Shown here piece by piece: positions 44,501 to 54,018 of a DNA stretch of 64,000 nt; position 1 is the stretch's first letter; each line of letters opens with the position of its first letter. The notes beneath the pieces were generated by a model. The model had not been told where the DNA came from and did not search any database. It worked only from the letters and a program-made list of their open reading frames with translations. Location: contig JAUZTG010000024.1 of the NCBI GenBank assembly GCA_030734395.1, forward strand, positions 186,001 to 250,000. The letters run 5' to 3'. This DNA is from Sarocladium kiliense. Taxonomy: Eukaryota; Ascomycota; Sordariomycetes; Hypocreales; Sarocladiaceae. The position numbers and the translations under genes are program-made.

Positions 44501-47405
44501 AGCCAAGGCCGAAAAGCCTGCTAGGAATGGCTCTGTCTCTGCTGCTACGGGTACATCTTCCTCTCCTGACCCAAGCATGAAGGGACGAGACAGCATGCAA
44601 GACATCGAGGATCGCATCAGGAACTTCCTTGGTGACGGCGGCCGCAAGTTCACTAACGCCAGCTTTGCAAACAATGCCGATGGAAGCGTCTCCGGTACCA
44701 TGGAAGACCTACAGAGCGGCATTTCGGACGAATTCAGTTCACAGAGCAATTACCACGTGCGCCTGATTGCACCGCAGATACAGTTACAAAGCGACAAGAA
44801 CAAGAAGCACGTTGTCCTTGTGGCAGCCAAGGGCATGGAGCTCAAAGTCATGGAAGTCATGGATAAGAAGAGATTGTCCGACAACGTCAGCGGCCTGGTC
44901 CAACGACGTTTCCTCGTCAATATGGACAGCACACAGTTCTTCGTTACCCACCAGAAGTGGTTCGCGACGCACCTTGTATCGATGTATGCGGGCAGCAAGT
45001 ATGGCACACCAACAGGCTCTGCATGGCCACCTTGGGTGCCTATGGAGGTCATGTTCGACTTCCAGTCCGATCCATTCGGATTCAAACGTGTTGTGCAGAA
45101 GACCTCAGCCATGTTGCGATATGACAAGTACAACACACTCCGCCTCAAGTACAACGATGAGGTCAACACCGAAGACAGCCATGAAGCTTCGGCAGAGAGC
45201 AACGAAAGTCGCATGGACAATTTATGGGTAGAATTCCCCCAAGCCAGGGCCCTCTGCAACTCGTCTCAGTATTACGCCATGTACGTCATCGTGTTGGATT
45301 TGTTGATGTACAGTGAACCTCTCGAAAAGACAAGAAGCGAGAGATTGGAGAAGATCATGCTGGCATCTGATTTCAGTGACCTGAGTGGTGCTCCCGAGAT
45401 GGTGCAGCGGCTGCAAGAGAGGATTCGACAGCTGGAACAGATTAAGTATCACTTCCAGATTTACTCCAAGTATCTCGACAAGAGGGGCTGGGAAGACCGC
45501 CTCGCCTTGGAGAAGGACCTTGCGTCGTGCGAAGATGAGCTGTTTTTCGTCATGAAAGCCATCACCACTTCGCAGCGCAAGTATGATGTGCACTCTGACA
45601 GCAACGGCTTGTTGAAATGGAGTATCTGCGCGCGAGACATCGTCTGGCATCTAATGCAAAGCTCGAACGAACCACTGGTGGAGCTGCAGTTGAAAGACCT
45701 TCAATACGATCGAACAGACAACTCGAACGGCTCGCACATGAATCGAGTCCGGGTTGGCCGGGTCCTTGGTCTCAACCTTCTCGACGATGCTACTTACCCG
45801 GAGATCATTGCACCCTATCAAGACGAGGAGTCAAATCAGAACCTCGAGGACAGTGACATGATTCATGTGTATTGGTACATGTTGGAGGCAATCGCTGGAA
45901 TTCCTGTCATGGACCGCTTCGAGGTTTCTCTTTACCCTATGAAGATTCAGCTTGAGAGAGAAGTCGGCAAGAGGTTGTTCGAATACATCTTCCCTGGCAT
46001 CGAAGGTGGGGACAAGGCGTCTGGCCTCAAGAACGACTCTCCGTTGATGGTGAAACAAACCATACCTGGTCAGGAAGAAGAGGATGGCGAGTCTTTGAAC
46101 TCCGCAAGCCGCTTGAGTGTCAACTCTGCGGAAAAGGAGTCCTCCGCGTTCGCAACACGGGCAGGGTCGCTTGAGCTGCGTCTTCGGCCGACACTGAGCT
46201 CTGCTGTACCACCGTCACCCACTCAGGATCGGAATGGCCGCAAGGGGCTCACTGTTAACACCGGTGATCATGGCTTCCACTTGTTTCGCTCTGCGGGGAC
46301 ATCGAAGACAATGTCTAAGAAGTCATCTTATGATTCCCTGCGGGCGTTGAACAGCCCACGACCAGGCACGATCCCTCGCTCATCAACAGGGTTCTCGTCC
46401 AAGGACGGCAGGGATTCAACCACAGGCGACAGGAAAACGCGCTTCGGCTTGAAAGGAAAGAGCCAAGGGGAGGAGAAGCCACCATCGGACGATCTCACCA
46501 AAATGATTGACCGTGCCAGCAACTACATGACTTTCTCGTCCATTAAGATGGCGTCAGTCGTGCTTTGCTTGAGCTACAAAGGGAAAGAACAGCGGAACTT
46601 GGAGGATTTACATGATTTCGTCTTCCGCTTGCCCGCAATCGAGTGGCAGAATAAGACATGGTCCAACTTGGATCTGGCCCTTGCTCTCAAGAAAGCTGTC
46701 ATCAAGGCGCTCATTTCACATACCGGTGCGATCATCGGAAACAAGTTCTCAAGGCACAGACCCACGCCCGAGCAGCGCAACAAACTTCGCGAGCTTGCCA
46801 ACAGCTCTGTCATGATTGCGCCTTCTTCGTCGGCTACTTCACAACACTATGCCGGGAGCGTCAATGACAGTGACGACTCCAGTCTCTACGGAGGATCGCA
46901 AGTTGACTGGTCACGCTCGCCACCCCGGTCGACGCGTAGCAGCATTCCCGGCCCCAACTCACGTAGCAGCAGCATCGCAAGCGCAAGATCCCATCGTCGT
47001 GCGAGTAATACTCCGGTACCGGGGCTTCCCGCGTTTCTTACAAGGACGCCGCCAACTCCAGTCGAAGGACCGTCGCGCTCTGGCACAAACGATTCAAGTA
47101 GTGTCGAGCTCCTTGGATCTTCGTCCGGGAACGGCGTTTTCAGTGTGCCGCACAGACAGCTGCTCAAGAGCTCCACCGGGTCCATGGACAGACCTTCGAC
47201 CAGTGCCAGCTCCGAGAGGCGGCGCAGTGGAGCGGCTGGTATTAGGGACAAGCTCAGTGCGCTGACGCATAGAATGAGGGAAGGCAGCAGTAGCGGACTG
47301 CATGAGGATGACGCAGGAGAAGGGGAGGAGGGCAATAGCGGCTCAAAGAGCTCAATGAGCAAGAGAATGAGCTGGGCACCGGGCGGCAGGACGAAAACTG
47401 GGTGA
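38505..47405 (+). CDS. FMP27: Fmp27/BLTP2 bridge-like lipid transfer protein
   Basis: Predicted 2,966-aa protein in one uninterrupted exon, the family of yeast Fmp27/Ypr117w (Hob1/Hob2), Drosophila Hobbit, plant SABRE and animal BLTP2. These are long hydrophobic-groove proteins that sit at ER-plasma membrane contacts and move phospholipids. Seen: an N-terminal membrane anchor (about residues 6-30, FVFGVVVLLYLSSFVLFAVL) followed by LAYTPRDGCRVEIRGLGF; the SW region near residue 610; ERVGFWDKLRLNFHSRLHIAWKG near 1380, the motif that names the GFWDK domain; and SAWPPWVPMEVMFDFQSDP near 2174, which names the WPPW domain. A charged helical stretch near residues 1830-1930 may be coiled coil. The last 220 residues are Ser-rich and disordered. 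The upstream extension to 38484 starts with TTG, so the ATG at 38505 is used. Confidence 0.95.
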   Translation: MALLNPTFVFGVVVLLYLSSFVLFAVLRIITGISIQRIGYFSLRRLAYTPRDGCRVEIRGLGFNVHRPTFAQPTWISLVLHELVVTIDVRELEGNKANAETEGEGEDDANGEHKDEATPLRRARTKRQHQAVPRSELWKHLTKVKEKLKRLHSKVNYIRMIDVVATNSAVNIVDVGNIQVGSFTLAVDTRRKTVDRTRFFSRRSDSKKNQRQAEWILTLRSVLFTAEGKESLEVLDHLMLNIHGYLYASREGLRDAALSLKLGRLHVPYDDIDLCRSLYKRCKRSPRSMAPDEGLDVFLGEVVQEVSEPGTTNEDLMQTVSDSKEFFSSILRGIKEVQFAVGFVGITKKIDAIRPASNPLLLNAAMKEVGIDLHRLDPKSPSHRMYFPSKDIAHEALAAALSISIGLDDGDGKPERLVYIPMATTTVRTTLPSKTVEFAQEGNVQEKNANIMFANAVVTSPSVDIDPRHLPLLIALLQPKPSIPKAPQQGRHKLISRLLPKANIKFSMHEPVLRIKLRPLVKTEDPDDFDLIISSISSISMDMESSHSIVEDLHYSLDGALRLQSHDLYYQTNTGERFNLITTESFDMKIHLGARPDVSVELTGSIQSFSVSMVRPEITDGLRQIVRELRIDVEPEKKLHARPAKHQNFLRSMPDWLTRYQIEATDFNVEIAGVDDDISDETRGVSLHLDAFSAEYQAQKLDGLPRRIVRRRTHSRSMTQSDSDVTPSPQSPRPRRKAQNHGDGRRLSLHARGFEAQIMETSEKLEVEPFLAMPRFDLAFSVSSDNHGPLFHIHASIRSILAQYSLYRHYSVGVATMTVRKAFMRTGKDVPRARQQGTASSADRLAPPTPGLYSDVEGLSTVTPELVTVDVKTSMVQIKADLPHEPAMMLHIYGLELGRLRWSTPYLSTKLVRIYSEPPRMRHVWARMVGIKGGRIDLRESKRKTATGKVVEEKLIDVTSEALRIAVPHEVTVNRITDNFVNVFKSVQQLHHRFKTGTNEYILEKKPEGAKHVPKVSIRARNFLFEMEDGAFEWKLGMIYRTGRIEQMQRIARDEAFQVKLKKVREEESRKGSKTRSRSAHHRGRPEGSSSSWFRSRSVDALQQSEGTGGLPNRRMPRYDPEGESRGINGQAKVSEEEARHQLDVFNAQSWKRRIDRSYEVSQEGMAEVRRKFWGPDDIPDDVEETENILSVPQRPALMAANISGLHLVVDKPTFALSALPDFLHKIGKGMPRDMLYGLLVPMHIAIEMDEAKFTLRDYPLPILHIPSLKPGQSTRQAAVSLKTNFVLAEEYRGVESTRKVRVNVVPPKSMDPLSSNEGSFSIEVRRTIGPVKSFSDVYMDINTSLPTRLTWGPCYQPAIQDMMMVVESFTKPQIDTSERVGFWDKLRLNFHSRLHIAWKGDGDLHLGLKGTRDPYQVTGNGAGFLMCWRNDVRWNINSEDDPKRFMTVDSGEYVLAVPDYSHQVREAAKRYQENGTILQEDVTKSGAMFKKVVMKLSGKVQWMAGIIFERAIENGHRSFEFKPHYDVVLKNPQYVKSDGDQPYDAMRGFRSRHIHLSIAVRAPVDRDWMAETTEPSRSYNTVHLTPRFFTHFFTWWGLFGQPMSLPIRQGNLFPGREKNSKKFGRHLATVKYSLLLAPLFLSHIYKHKDVEDYSENAVSATGLKVRFDSFMLDIHQRREEFNTLGRGRNAQGRTSGIKIHAAQLDLTSADLRAVSASIKGTTTEAIKKGTIATLITDQDEKPDLSRFTIPDNDYSWIDMDDFVELDWILPTEPHPDTKIMPLAFAPRLGYIRQTDIGNTIAGDPTRTSPFGNEDTHFCIMARKDEPKRIQADLIQDRLNQLEVQMQTHARNVGEAELKVIRCDSKDEEIVSDYEAMRKHSYVLREKKAFLETMVDQIRQQMPPKSQQATTRAEQEKMDESMESMESHGETINIPEKTDFDSEFTNRFVVHNMQLKWNNQLRNIVLRYIHQNSQRRGFIYYLSRPAVKFILDIVEEQNRAKAEKPARNGSVSAATGTSSSPDPSMKGRDSMQDIEDRIRNFLGDGGRKFTNASFANNADGSVSGTMEDLQSGISDEFSSQSNYHVRLIAPQIQLQSDKNKKHVVLVAAKGMELKVMEVMDKKRLSDNVSGLVQRRFLVNMDSTQFFVTHQKWFATHLVSMYAGSKYGTPTGSAWPPWVPMEVMFDFQSDPFGFKRVVQKTSAMLRYDKYNTLRLKYNDEVNTEDSHEASAESNESRMDNLWVEFPQARALCNSSQYYAMYVIVLDLLMYSEPLEKTRSERLEKIMLASDFSDLSGAPEMVQRLQERIRQLEQIKYHFQIYSKYLDKRGWEDRLALEKDLASCEDELFFVMKAITTSQRKYDVHSDSNGLLKWSICARDIVWHLMQSSNEPLVELQLKDLQYDRTDNSNGSHMNRVRVGRVLGLNLLDDATYPEIIAPYQDEESNQNLEDSDMIHVYWYMLEAIAGIPVMDRFEVSLYPMKIQLEREVGKRLFEYIFPGIEGGDKASGLKNDSPLMVKQTIPGQEEEDGESLNSASRLSVNSAEKESSAFATRAGSLELRLRPTLSSAVPPSPTQDRNGRKGLTVNTGDHGFHLFRSAGTSKTMSKKSSYDSLRALNSPRPGTIPRSSTGFSSKDGRDSTTGDRKTRFGLKGKSQGEEKPPSDDLTKMIDRASNYMTFSSIKMASVVLCLSYKGKEQRNLEDLHDFVFRLPAIEWQNKTWSNLDLALALKKAVIKALISHTGAIIGNKFSRHRPTPEQRNKLRELANSSVMIAPSSSATSQHYAGSVNDSDDSSLYGGSQVDWSRSPPRSTRSSIPGPNSRSSSIASARSHRRASNTPVPGLPAFLTRTPPTPVEGPSRSGTNDSSSVELLGSSSGNGVFSVPHRQLLKSSTGSMDRPSTSASSERRRSGAAGIRDKLSALTHRMREGSSSGLHEDDAGEGEEGNSGSKSSMSKRMSWAPGGRTKTG

Positions 47406-47791
47406 TGAGATCTCACCTCCAGTGAGCAAGGTTGGTGCATACAGTGGGCAGGGAGCCTTACATCAACGGAGGTGTTATGAGGGAGGAGGGGAACATTCTT
47501 TGGGCGGTATACCGTGTTTTTCTTTTTTCCTTTTCGTCACCAGCGGTTGTGGACTATTTGTTGGTCGGGATGATTTTGCAGCGTGAGCGCGCTGGGAGTC
47601 AGTTATACGTACAGAAGCTATATAAAGACTTTCTTCGAGGCCATGCTGCCGTCAACAACCAAGGCTCGATCAAACTGACAGTGACATAATAGTGGAACAG
47701 CGCACAAAATCTCAATTGGGTATGTTGCATCTATCTCGACCACTAAGGGCTTATCATGTTTTACTCGCCATTGCCAATCTCGACATCACTC
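47406..47791. other. Convergent 3' spacer of Fmp27 and AIF-like genes
   Basis: A 386-bp spacer between two converging genes; no gene seen. Confidence 0.6.
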
Positions 47792-49033
47792 TTAAGCTTC
47801 CTTAGCCCACTGTTCTCCACTCCAGACCTTGGGCAGCGTGTTGAGCCAGTAGTGCTTTCCCTTGATCATTGTTACCATGAACCCAGGCATGCCGTAGCCC
47901 ATAGCAGAGCCAATACCTGTCGAGGACCCAATCGGGACAAGGTGCGTCTCCCTCGTGTCCTCCTTGAACTTCTTCTCCGCAGGCGCTTGCTTCTCCAGAC
48001 CCTCCACGAGGAAGATGTCACGCTTCATGGTGTTACCCGCGATGGGAATAGCTTCGAGAAGGAGGTGAATGGCTTGACGGGCGTAGTCAGAGCAGTCACC
48101 AAGAGCGTAGACGCGGTCGCCGGCGTTGGGGACGCGGAGGGTGGAGGAGTCGACTTTGATGCGGCCATCAGAACCAAGAAGACTGGGAGGGACGAAGCTC
48201 GTGGAAGGAATGTAGCCCGTTGAGGGGATGTAGAGGTCTGCGTCGATAGTCTTGCCGCCTCGGAGGGTAACGGTGGCCTTGGATGCGACATTCGTCTTCG
48301 TGCCCGCGTCGGGGGGAGATACGCTTTCCACCTTTGTGTCCTTCACCACAGTAACGCCCAGCTTGGCCAAGAGTGGCTCAGCCTTGTCGGCAATGCTACT
48401 TCGGAGGTAAGGAAGGACATGGTCGCCGCTGGTGACGACTGTGATCTGGACCTTGGGGTTGGTGAGCTTGCCGGCGAACCAGCCGGGCTTGCCGTTGAGA
48501 TATTCGCCTAGTTCGGCGGCGGTTTCGATACCGGTTGGACCGCCGCCAGCGATGACAATGTGCTTGGCTGATGGGAGGGCAGCACGGAAAGCTGCCCAGT
48601 TCTTCTTGAGGGCAGCGTCGCCGTCATGGACACCCATAAGAGGACTAGGGGTTCCAGAGCCAGTACCGACCAGGAGGGAGTAGTACGTCAGGGTTTCCTT
48701 GCCCTTTCCGTCAGCGAGATCGACCACGACGGTCCTGGCATCGGTGTCCCATGAGATAGCCTTTCCATGGACGAAGCTGAAGTTCTCGGAAGGATAGCGA
48801 GCGAAGCAGGGCTCGATAGGACGGAAGAGGTCGCCTTGGGGGAAAGCAGCGTTAGTGGTGAGAGCGCGAGGAGAGGCTGGGCGACAGTAGAAGCTGGTTG
48901 ATGGAGAGACGAGGATGACCTTGTAGGCTGAAGGTGTGGGCAGCTTGGGGATGGCGTGCCGAAGGAGGTAATGCGCGACAGAGAAGCCGGCATACGAGGA
49001 ACCTAGGATGACGATGTTCTTTTGGTCAGCCAT
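47792..49033 (-). CDS. AIF/FSP1-like FAD-dependent NAD(P)H oxidoreductase
   Basis: Predicted 413-aa single-exon pyridine nucleotide-disulfide-type oxidoreductase close to AIFM2/FSP1 and the fungal AMID-like proteins, which reduce quinones with NAD(P)H. The FAD fingerprint is ILGSSYAG (residues 9-16), the variant GxSxxG found in this family. The second Rossmann motif is IAGGGPTGIETAAELG, and the C-terminal FAD contact is VYALGDCSD. No redox-active CxxxxC pair is seen, as expected for this subgroup. No clear mitochondrial targeting peptide is visible. The start ATG lies 113 bp downstream of a TATA-like box. It converges with Fmp27. Physiological substrate and location are not shown by the sequence. 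Confidence 0.9.
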   Translation of the reverse strand: MADQKNIVILGSSYAGFSVAHYLLRHAIPKLPTPSAYKVILVSPSTSFYCRPASPRALTTNAAFPQGDLFRPIEPCFARYPSENFSFVHGKAISWDTDARTVVVDLADGKGKETLTYYSLLVGTGSGTPSPLMGVHDGDAALKKNWAAFRAALPSAKHIVIAGGGPTGIETAAELGEYLNGKPGWFAGKLTNPKVQITVVTSGDHVLPYLRSSIADKAEPLLAKLGVTVVKDTKVESVSPPDAGTKTNVASKATVTLRGGKTIDADLYIPSTGYIPSTSFVPPSLLGSDGRIKVDSSTLRVPNAGDRVYALGDCSDYARQAIHLLLEAIPIAGNTMKRDIFLVEGLEKQAPAEKKFKEDTRETHLVPIGSSTGIGSAMGYGMPGFMVTMIKGKHYWLNTLPKVWSGEQWAKEA

Positions 49034-49145
49034 GATGGATTGTTGGAGTCAATGGTCTTCACAGTATGGTTCAAGGAAGTTGCACGGAAGAATCCTGAAG
49101 ACACGGGGAGGGAGCAGGAATGAGGAAGTCGGCGCTTTGACTCTC

Positions 49146-49152
49146 TTTATAT
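49146..49152 (-). promoter_or_regulatory. TATA-like box of the AIF-like gene
   Basis: ATATAAA on the minus strand, about 113 bp upstream of the start codon. Confidence 0.45.
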
Positions 49153-52100
49153 CAAATCATCAAATCAAATACTGGCTGGTTGTCCGGATACGAAACGGGA
49201 GCTGGTGGTGAGCGTGTCTCAAAACCCGTGGCGTCTATTGGCTACAGCGGTCGGAGATCGGGGCTTATGAGCGCCGATCAGGGTCCCGGCATCGTGTGAT
49301 TTGATAGATCGCAGGTCTCGGGAAATGAAACGATTGGGCAGTGTGATAAGCCTTGAATATTGGGACTAGAGAAATTGGCTTTCCTGCTCTTCTTTGTAAG
49401 ACCCGGAGGGGTGAGAGGGGTGAGAGAGTGTGTGAGATTGGATGGGAACCGCGCGCACAATGCGAAAGCAACGACTCCTAAAGCTTGATCTGCCTTTGAT
49501 ACATGTGTGCCGCGCGGTAAATGCTTCAATTGTTGCCCAAAAGAGAGAATGGTTGATGCCAATTCAGTCCTAGTTCATGCAAATCTTGAGTGTTTCGGAA
49601 GCTGAATGGGAAATTTGGTTCCGGCATTTGTCAGCTTGTTAAGCAGCCCTGGCGACATGATGCGAGGGTAGGTAATAGCTCGGTAGGCCGGGAGAGGAGA
49701 CGCGTGGACATCCCACTGGTTGTCAGGGATGGTAGTCAGACGAACTGAAAGAGTATTTCCAATGCTGACGAAGGTCAGCAGTCGTTTAAAGTTCGAATTA
49801 CCTGCCATCAGACACGGCTCAAACATACTCCCGCACTCAGCACTTCGTCCCGGTGTGGTGCTCGGGTATAGGGTAGCCGGGAACAAGGTATCCTGACTTT
49901 GGGGTCACGGCCCGTCCCATGTTGACTTGACGCGCCGTGGCCAGACTTACGCAATCAATTCGAACAGCCTATTGCAACCTATCCAACAGTATCTCGTTTC
50001 CCAGGTGATGTCGATCTCAGCCTTTATTAAACTTCAAAAGCCCAGGCTCAGCTCAGCAGAGAAAGTGGGAGTCCGCGTTCGTGCCTTGGCAAAAGCACTG
50101 ACGCAGCGTCATGTGTGTACAGGCGTGGGGTCAGGCGCCCTCTAGATAACTTAGCAGCACAAAAGGCAGGATTCCCGGTGCAGCCTCATTCGTCACACGA
50201 GCCATGGACGACGCTACTGCTGGATTGTGACAGCGTGTGATGAAGCCAAATATCTGGGGAAGAGCTTGAAGCGGGGTTGATGCTGATGGATTGCTTGCAA
50301 GCGGAGCCGCTGTCGATAGCAGGATACTAAGATGTCAGCTGCCAGAGCTCGCCGATGTGTGTTATCAGGAACCGCACGTCGTTGAGCGACCTCAGTTGTA
50401 GACAGGTGGACTTTGGGGCATGTGCTGCCCAGATCTGCTGCTGGTCCTGATCTCTGATCAAACATACACATCACGATGCCCAATCTCCATTCATCTTGGG
50501 GCAAGATTCCAGAAGCGATGCGATAGAAGTGTTCATGACGGCATCATGCAGAGTCGGGGAAATGGAACGAATAACAGACCGCTGATAAGCCTTGCTCCTC
50601 TACACTGAAATGTGTGGAGGAACAGAGTGTCGCATCGTCAGGACGAGGACCTTCTGTTGCCTTAAGTGGGCTTGGAGGCTCCTTTGTGTGTGCCTGTTTG
50701 GGCGAGCTACAGGTCGAGAATGTGGGGGAAAAGGCCGGGGGATCCGAGGAGAAGGGACGGAAGAGGCAGAGGAGGTGTGTCGCCCGGGCGTAGTGAAAGG
50801 CAGTCGCAGGTACTCCGTATGGCTTGAATTGTCAGGCAACTACGCGTGTCAGACAAGGGATGACAGGGGGTGAGGGTGGTGAGAGCGGGATGGCCCTGAT
50901 CATCGTTGCCTCAGATGTGGTTGGGCATGGCACTCGTGGTGCATGCATGTGTGTATGTGTGTGGGTGGCCAGTCAAGTGATGGTGTGTTGGGGTTATGAA
51001 GTGCAGCCTTGGCCGGGGATAGTATGGAGGAAAGGATGTATTGAGCGAATGGAAGGCCAGGCTCGCAAAGCCCTAATGCGCGGTGAACTGGCGAATTTCG
51101 CTTCGAAGAGAATCGCTTCTTCAGTTTGCCGTGTCTCAAAAGATGCATTCCAGGCCTGGGCAAGTCATGCAGCCGCGGGCACAGCCCAGCGGTACTATAT
51201 CGACGGCTGCCCGGGCTGGACCCTTGAAATAGCCCATGACAGCTGAAAGAATCGTCCCATCTGGGAGCGAAGGCTGCTAGAACAGTACTTATTTAGGCGG
51301 GAGGGCCATCTGGCAGCATTCTATTTGCTGCAGGACGGTGATGCCCAATGAGGGCTGTTGGTGCTGGCTGGCCATGGACGCTGACTCGTGGCTGAAGCGA
51401 TGCCTGGGCGTGCCATACAGCAGGAGAGTGCCTCCGAGTATCGTGCCATGCAGCAGGAAACTGCCTCCGAGTCTCCCAGCACCCTCAGCCCTGGCAGCCA
51501 GCATCACCACAGGAGGCACTGTTTTTGTGTTACAGGGTCCGAGACAGACCGTGTCGTGTTTGCTGACCACTGCGACTGCGGCCACTTGCTGCCACTTGCT
51601 TGTCACTAGGGGCCAGCTGACTCTGTTAGTGCCCATCGGCAAGTGTACCTGCTGCCACCACGCCCTCCCAAGCCACTGATCTCGTCCACGATAAGGATCC
51701 CCTAACAGCCGCCTTCCAAGCCCACTAGCGAGTCACCACTGCCACTGCCTTTGCCGGCTGCATCCCCAAGTCCGTCCCCAAGTGGCAGGCGACCCCCGAA
51801 TGTCTTATCTCTGCTCCTTCCTGCTGCTCCTGCCTCGCCTTGCCTCACCAACAGCTGGGCAACCTTAGATAATCCAAGTAACGAGCCATAGTCACGCTCA
51901 TAATGATAAACACCACGTCTCGTCCTCCATCCTCATCTTCTTTTCCATCTTTCCATCTCGCATCGTCGTCGCCCATCGCCGCCCTCCTGCATCCCTCCCT
52001 CCCTGCAAGGCACAGTGTTCCGGCCTCCACTGCCACTGCGTCACCTCACAGCCCTGGCCGCCTTTACTTTACGTACAAGGAACTCCCGCCGCACGCGACC

Positions 52101-52284
52101 AAAGGCCACACCCCCCCAGAGACCCTGCGATCGTCTGCCACCACCTCCCATCTACGGCCACTTGGCTTCCCTGCTGGGGCACTTCTGACTCTACGGGGCT
52201 GTCCCATCAATTCGGCATCCCAGTAGGCATGCCCCGGCAGCCCACTACTGAGGCCTGCGCCATCGGTCCCTCGCCCCCGGCGCC
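49153..52284. other. Long intergenic region with a 33-nt tandem repeat
   Basis: A 3.1-kb stretch without a credible gene. The longer frames lack ATG starts or lie in low-complexity sequence. A 107-codon ATG frame at 51903-52226 could be an upstream frame in the leader of the 52285 gene. A 33-nt tandem repeat is at 51411-51476. Confidence 0.5.
51411..51476. repeat. 33-nt tandem duplication
   Basis: Two adjacent 33-nt units beginning TGCCATACAGCAGGAG and TGCCATGCAGCAGGAA, differing at a handful of positions. The unit length is a multiple of three, but no ATG-started frame covers it. Confidence 0.8.
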
Positions 52285-54018
52285 ATGATGTCCCCTAGCT
52301 CGTTCAAGTATTCCTCCCTCCCGCCTACGAATCGAACATCCTCCTCCTACGTTAGACCTGTTCGACACCAACCCTCCTCAGCATCTTCCTCATCTTCGTC
52401 GCGCTTCTACACCTCATCGACCCCTTTATCGCCTACGTCTTCAACGACCTCAGCAGCACCCTATTCAACTTCGCCCTTGTCTGGCAACTATCAACCAACA
52501 CAGCCCAGGACGATTCCCACGACACCCTCGCACCATTCCCAGCGTCATCGACGTGTCCCAAAGTATGAACACGACAAAAGTGACTACACTGCAGTCATTA
52601 TTACCCCCGCGCGATCCAATTCTCCTCCAGAAGCCCCCGCCTTCCATGCAGCCATGGCCAAGCGAAAGGAACGGAGAGAAACAACAGCCCTTTCTCCTTC
52701 AAGTCCTCCCACCACTACCACCGACCTAAGCGTCCGTCCGACTACCCCTACGAGCCCTGTTCAGATTCCAAAAGCCAGCAAGAGAGACCATGCACATTCA
52801 ACGCGATCGCACGGCGCGATGCGCCGCAGGGGCAAGGAGACGCATACTACAAACTCCATCTCACCATCGATGGCTGCCTTACTGGCTGTAACCGATATTC
52901 CTCGCCCACGCCACGGGTCACGACGTTTGCGCAAGCATCACCCTGGCAAGCCGCTGACAGTCGAAGACATCTTTGACGAGCGCCAAGTATCTGAGAAGGA
53001 GTTCAGTTGGTCCCTGAGCCGTGGCACGATGGATATGCTCCTCACACCGCCGGAGCATCTCATGGAAGATGACATGAGCATTAGCGACAGCAACGTCGGA
53101 TCAGCATTATCCATGCGCACTGTTTCCGTCGACTCCATTCCCTCTTTGGGAGAGTCGTTCGCAACGGACCACATTTCTTCCGTTGACACGCCAAGTCGAT
53201 CATCTTCACGCAGGAGGAGCTCAGGTCCGACGCGCAAGGCCCTGGAGCCCATATCATCACCCGAGCAGGTGGAAGATCATCCACTGGCCTTGGCTGGGCT
53301 CGATCTGGAAGATTTTGACTCTGAGTTCCTCGGGCAACCGCTAGAAGCGGTTCCTGAGCGACAGACTCTCACGCCGTTTAAGCCACTACGGTCCGTATTC
53401 AAGTCCAATTTGACGGCCTCACTTCGAGCGCTACGGTCCGCAGCCAAGTCATTCTCGTCCATTAGCTTTGCGACGGTGCCGTCGGAGGCTCTGCTCACGC
53501 GATCACTTCTTACAATGGACCCGAAGGTCCCGTACACGGATGAACGCATGCCCCCGGTGACGGACGATATGCCCTCAGCAGAAGTGCGGCGCTATCTGAA
53601 CCCTTCTACGAGCTCGCATCATGAGCCCTTGCCGGCCTCCAAGAAAGTCCCGGGTTCTTTCTCAGCATCCATTCAGATGCAAACATATAAGATCCAGCGC
53701 TCGCGGACGCCTTCGCCGACAACGCATAGCCCTTACCCTAACGCCTACCTGCAGGCGCCACCCTCGGGTTCTAACCCTTCACCGCAACAGACAGCGGCTC
53801 CTGTGCAACACCCCGGAATGCGACAACGAGAGATGCGGGAGAATTCCGACTTCATCAGGATCGCTGTTATGGAGATGGCCATGCGCAAATGCGGCAAACT
53901 TGACGACCAACGCCCAGGCAGGGCGCGATGGGCGCTTCCACCAAGGAAAGCGATTCTCAAGCCCTATGGTGTCAACACTGACGGCGTGCCGGAGCGATGG
54001 GTTCCGATTTCGCTCTGA
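52285..54018 (+). CDS. Disordered fungal protein of unknown function
   Basis: Predicted 577-aa single-exon protein, mostly low-complexity Ser/Pro/Thr/Arg. I do not recognise a named domain. Short blocks look conserved rather than random: RRVPKYEHDKSDYTAVIITPARS, KPLTVEDIFDERQVSEKEFSWSLSRGTM, EDHPLALAGLDLEDFDSEFLGQ, and near the C-terminus a helical ENSDFIRIAVMEMAMRKCGK followed by a GRARWALPPRK basic patch. The last resembles a motif found at the end of unnamed proteins in other ascomycetes, which is my recollection and not a search result. Many Ser/Pro sites and RRxS strings suggest phosphorylation. Two adjacent ATGs (52285, 52288) begin the frame. The coding potential is supported by length and by the helical, charged C-terminus. 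Confidence 0.75.
   Translation: MMSPSSFKYSSLPPTNRTSSSYVRPVRHQPSSASSSSSSRFYTSSTPLSPTSSTTSAAPYSTSPLSGNYQPTQPRTIPTTPSHHSQRHRRVPKYEHDKSDYTAVIITPARSNSPPEAPAFHAAMAKRKERRETTALSPSSPPTTTTDLSVRPTTPTSPVQIPKASKRDHAHSTRSHGAMRRRGKETHTTNSISPSMAALLAVTDIPRPRHGSRRLRKHHPGKPLTVEDIFDERQVSEKEFSWSLSRGTMDMLLTPPEHLMEDDMSISDSNVGSALSMRTVSVDSIPSLGESFATDHISSVDTPSRSSSRRRSSGPTRKALEPISSPEQVEDHPLALAGLDLEDFDSEFLGQPLEAVPERQTLTPFKPLRSVFKSNLTASLRALRSAAKSFSSISFATVPSEALLTRSLLTMDPKVPYTDERMPPVTDDMPSAEVRRYLNPSTSSHHEPLPASKKVPGSFSASIQMQTYKIQRSRTPSPTTHSPYPNAYLQAPPSGSNPSPQQTAAPVQHPGMRQREMRENSDFIRIAVMEMAMRKCGKLDDQRPGRARWALPPRKAILKPYGVNTDGVPERWVPISL

Noticed and set aside
50824..51246. 140-codon plus-strand frame
   Set aside because: It begins with TTG, includes a simple-repeat-like TGTGTG tract and shows no domain.
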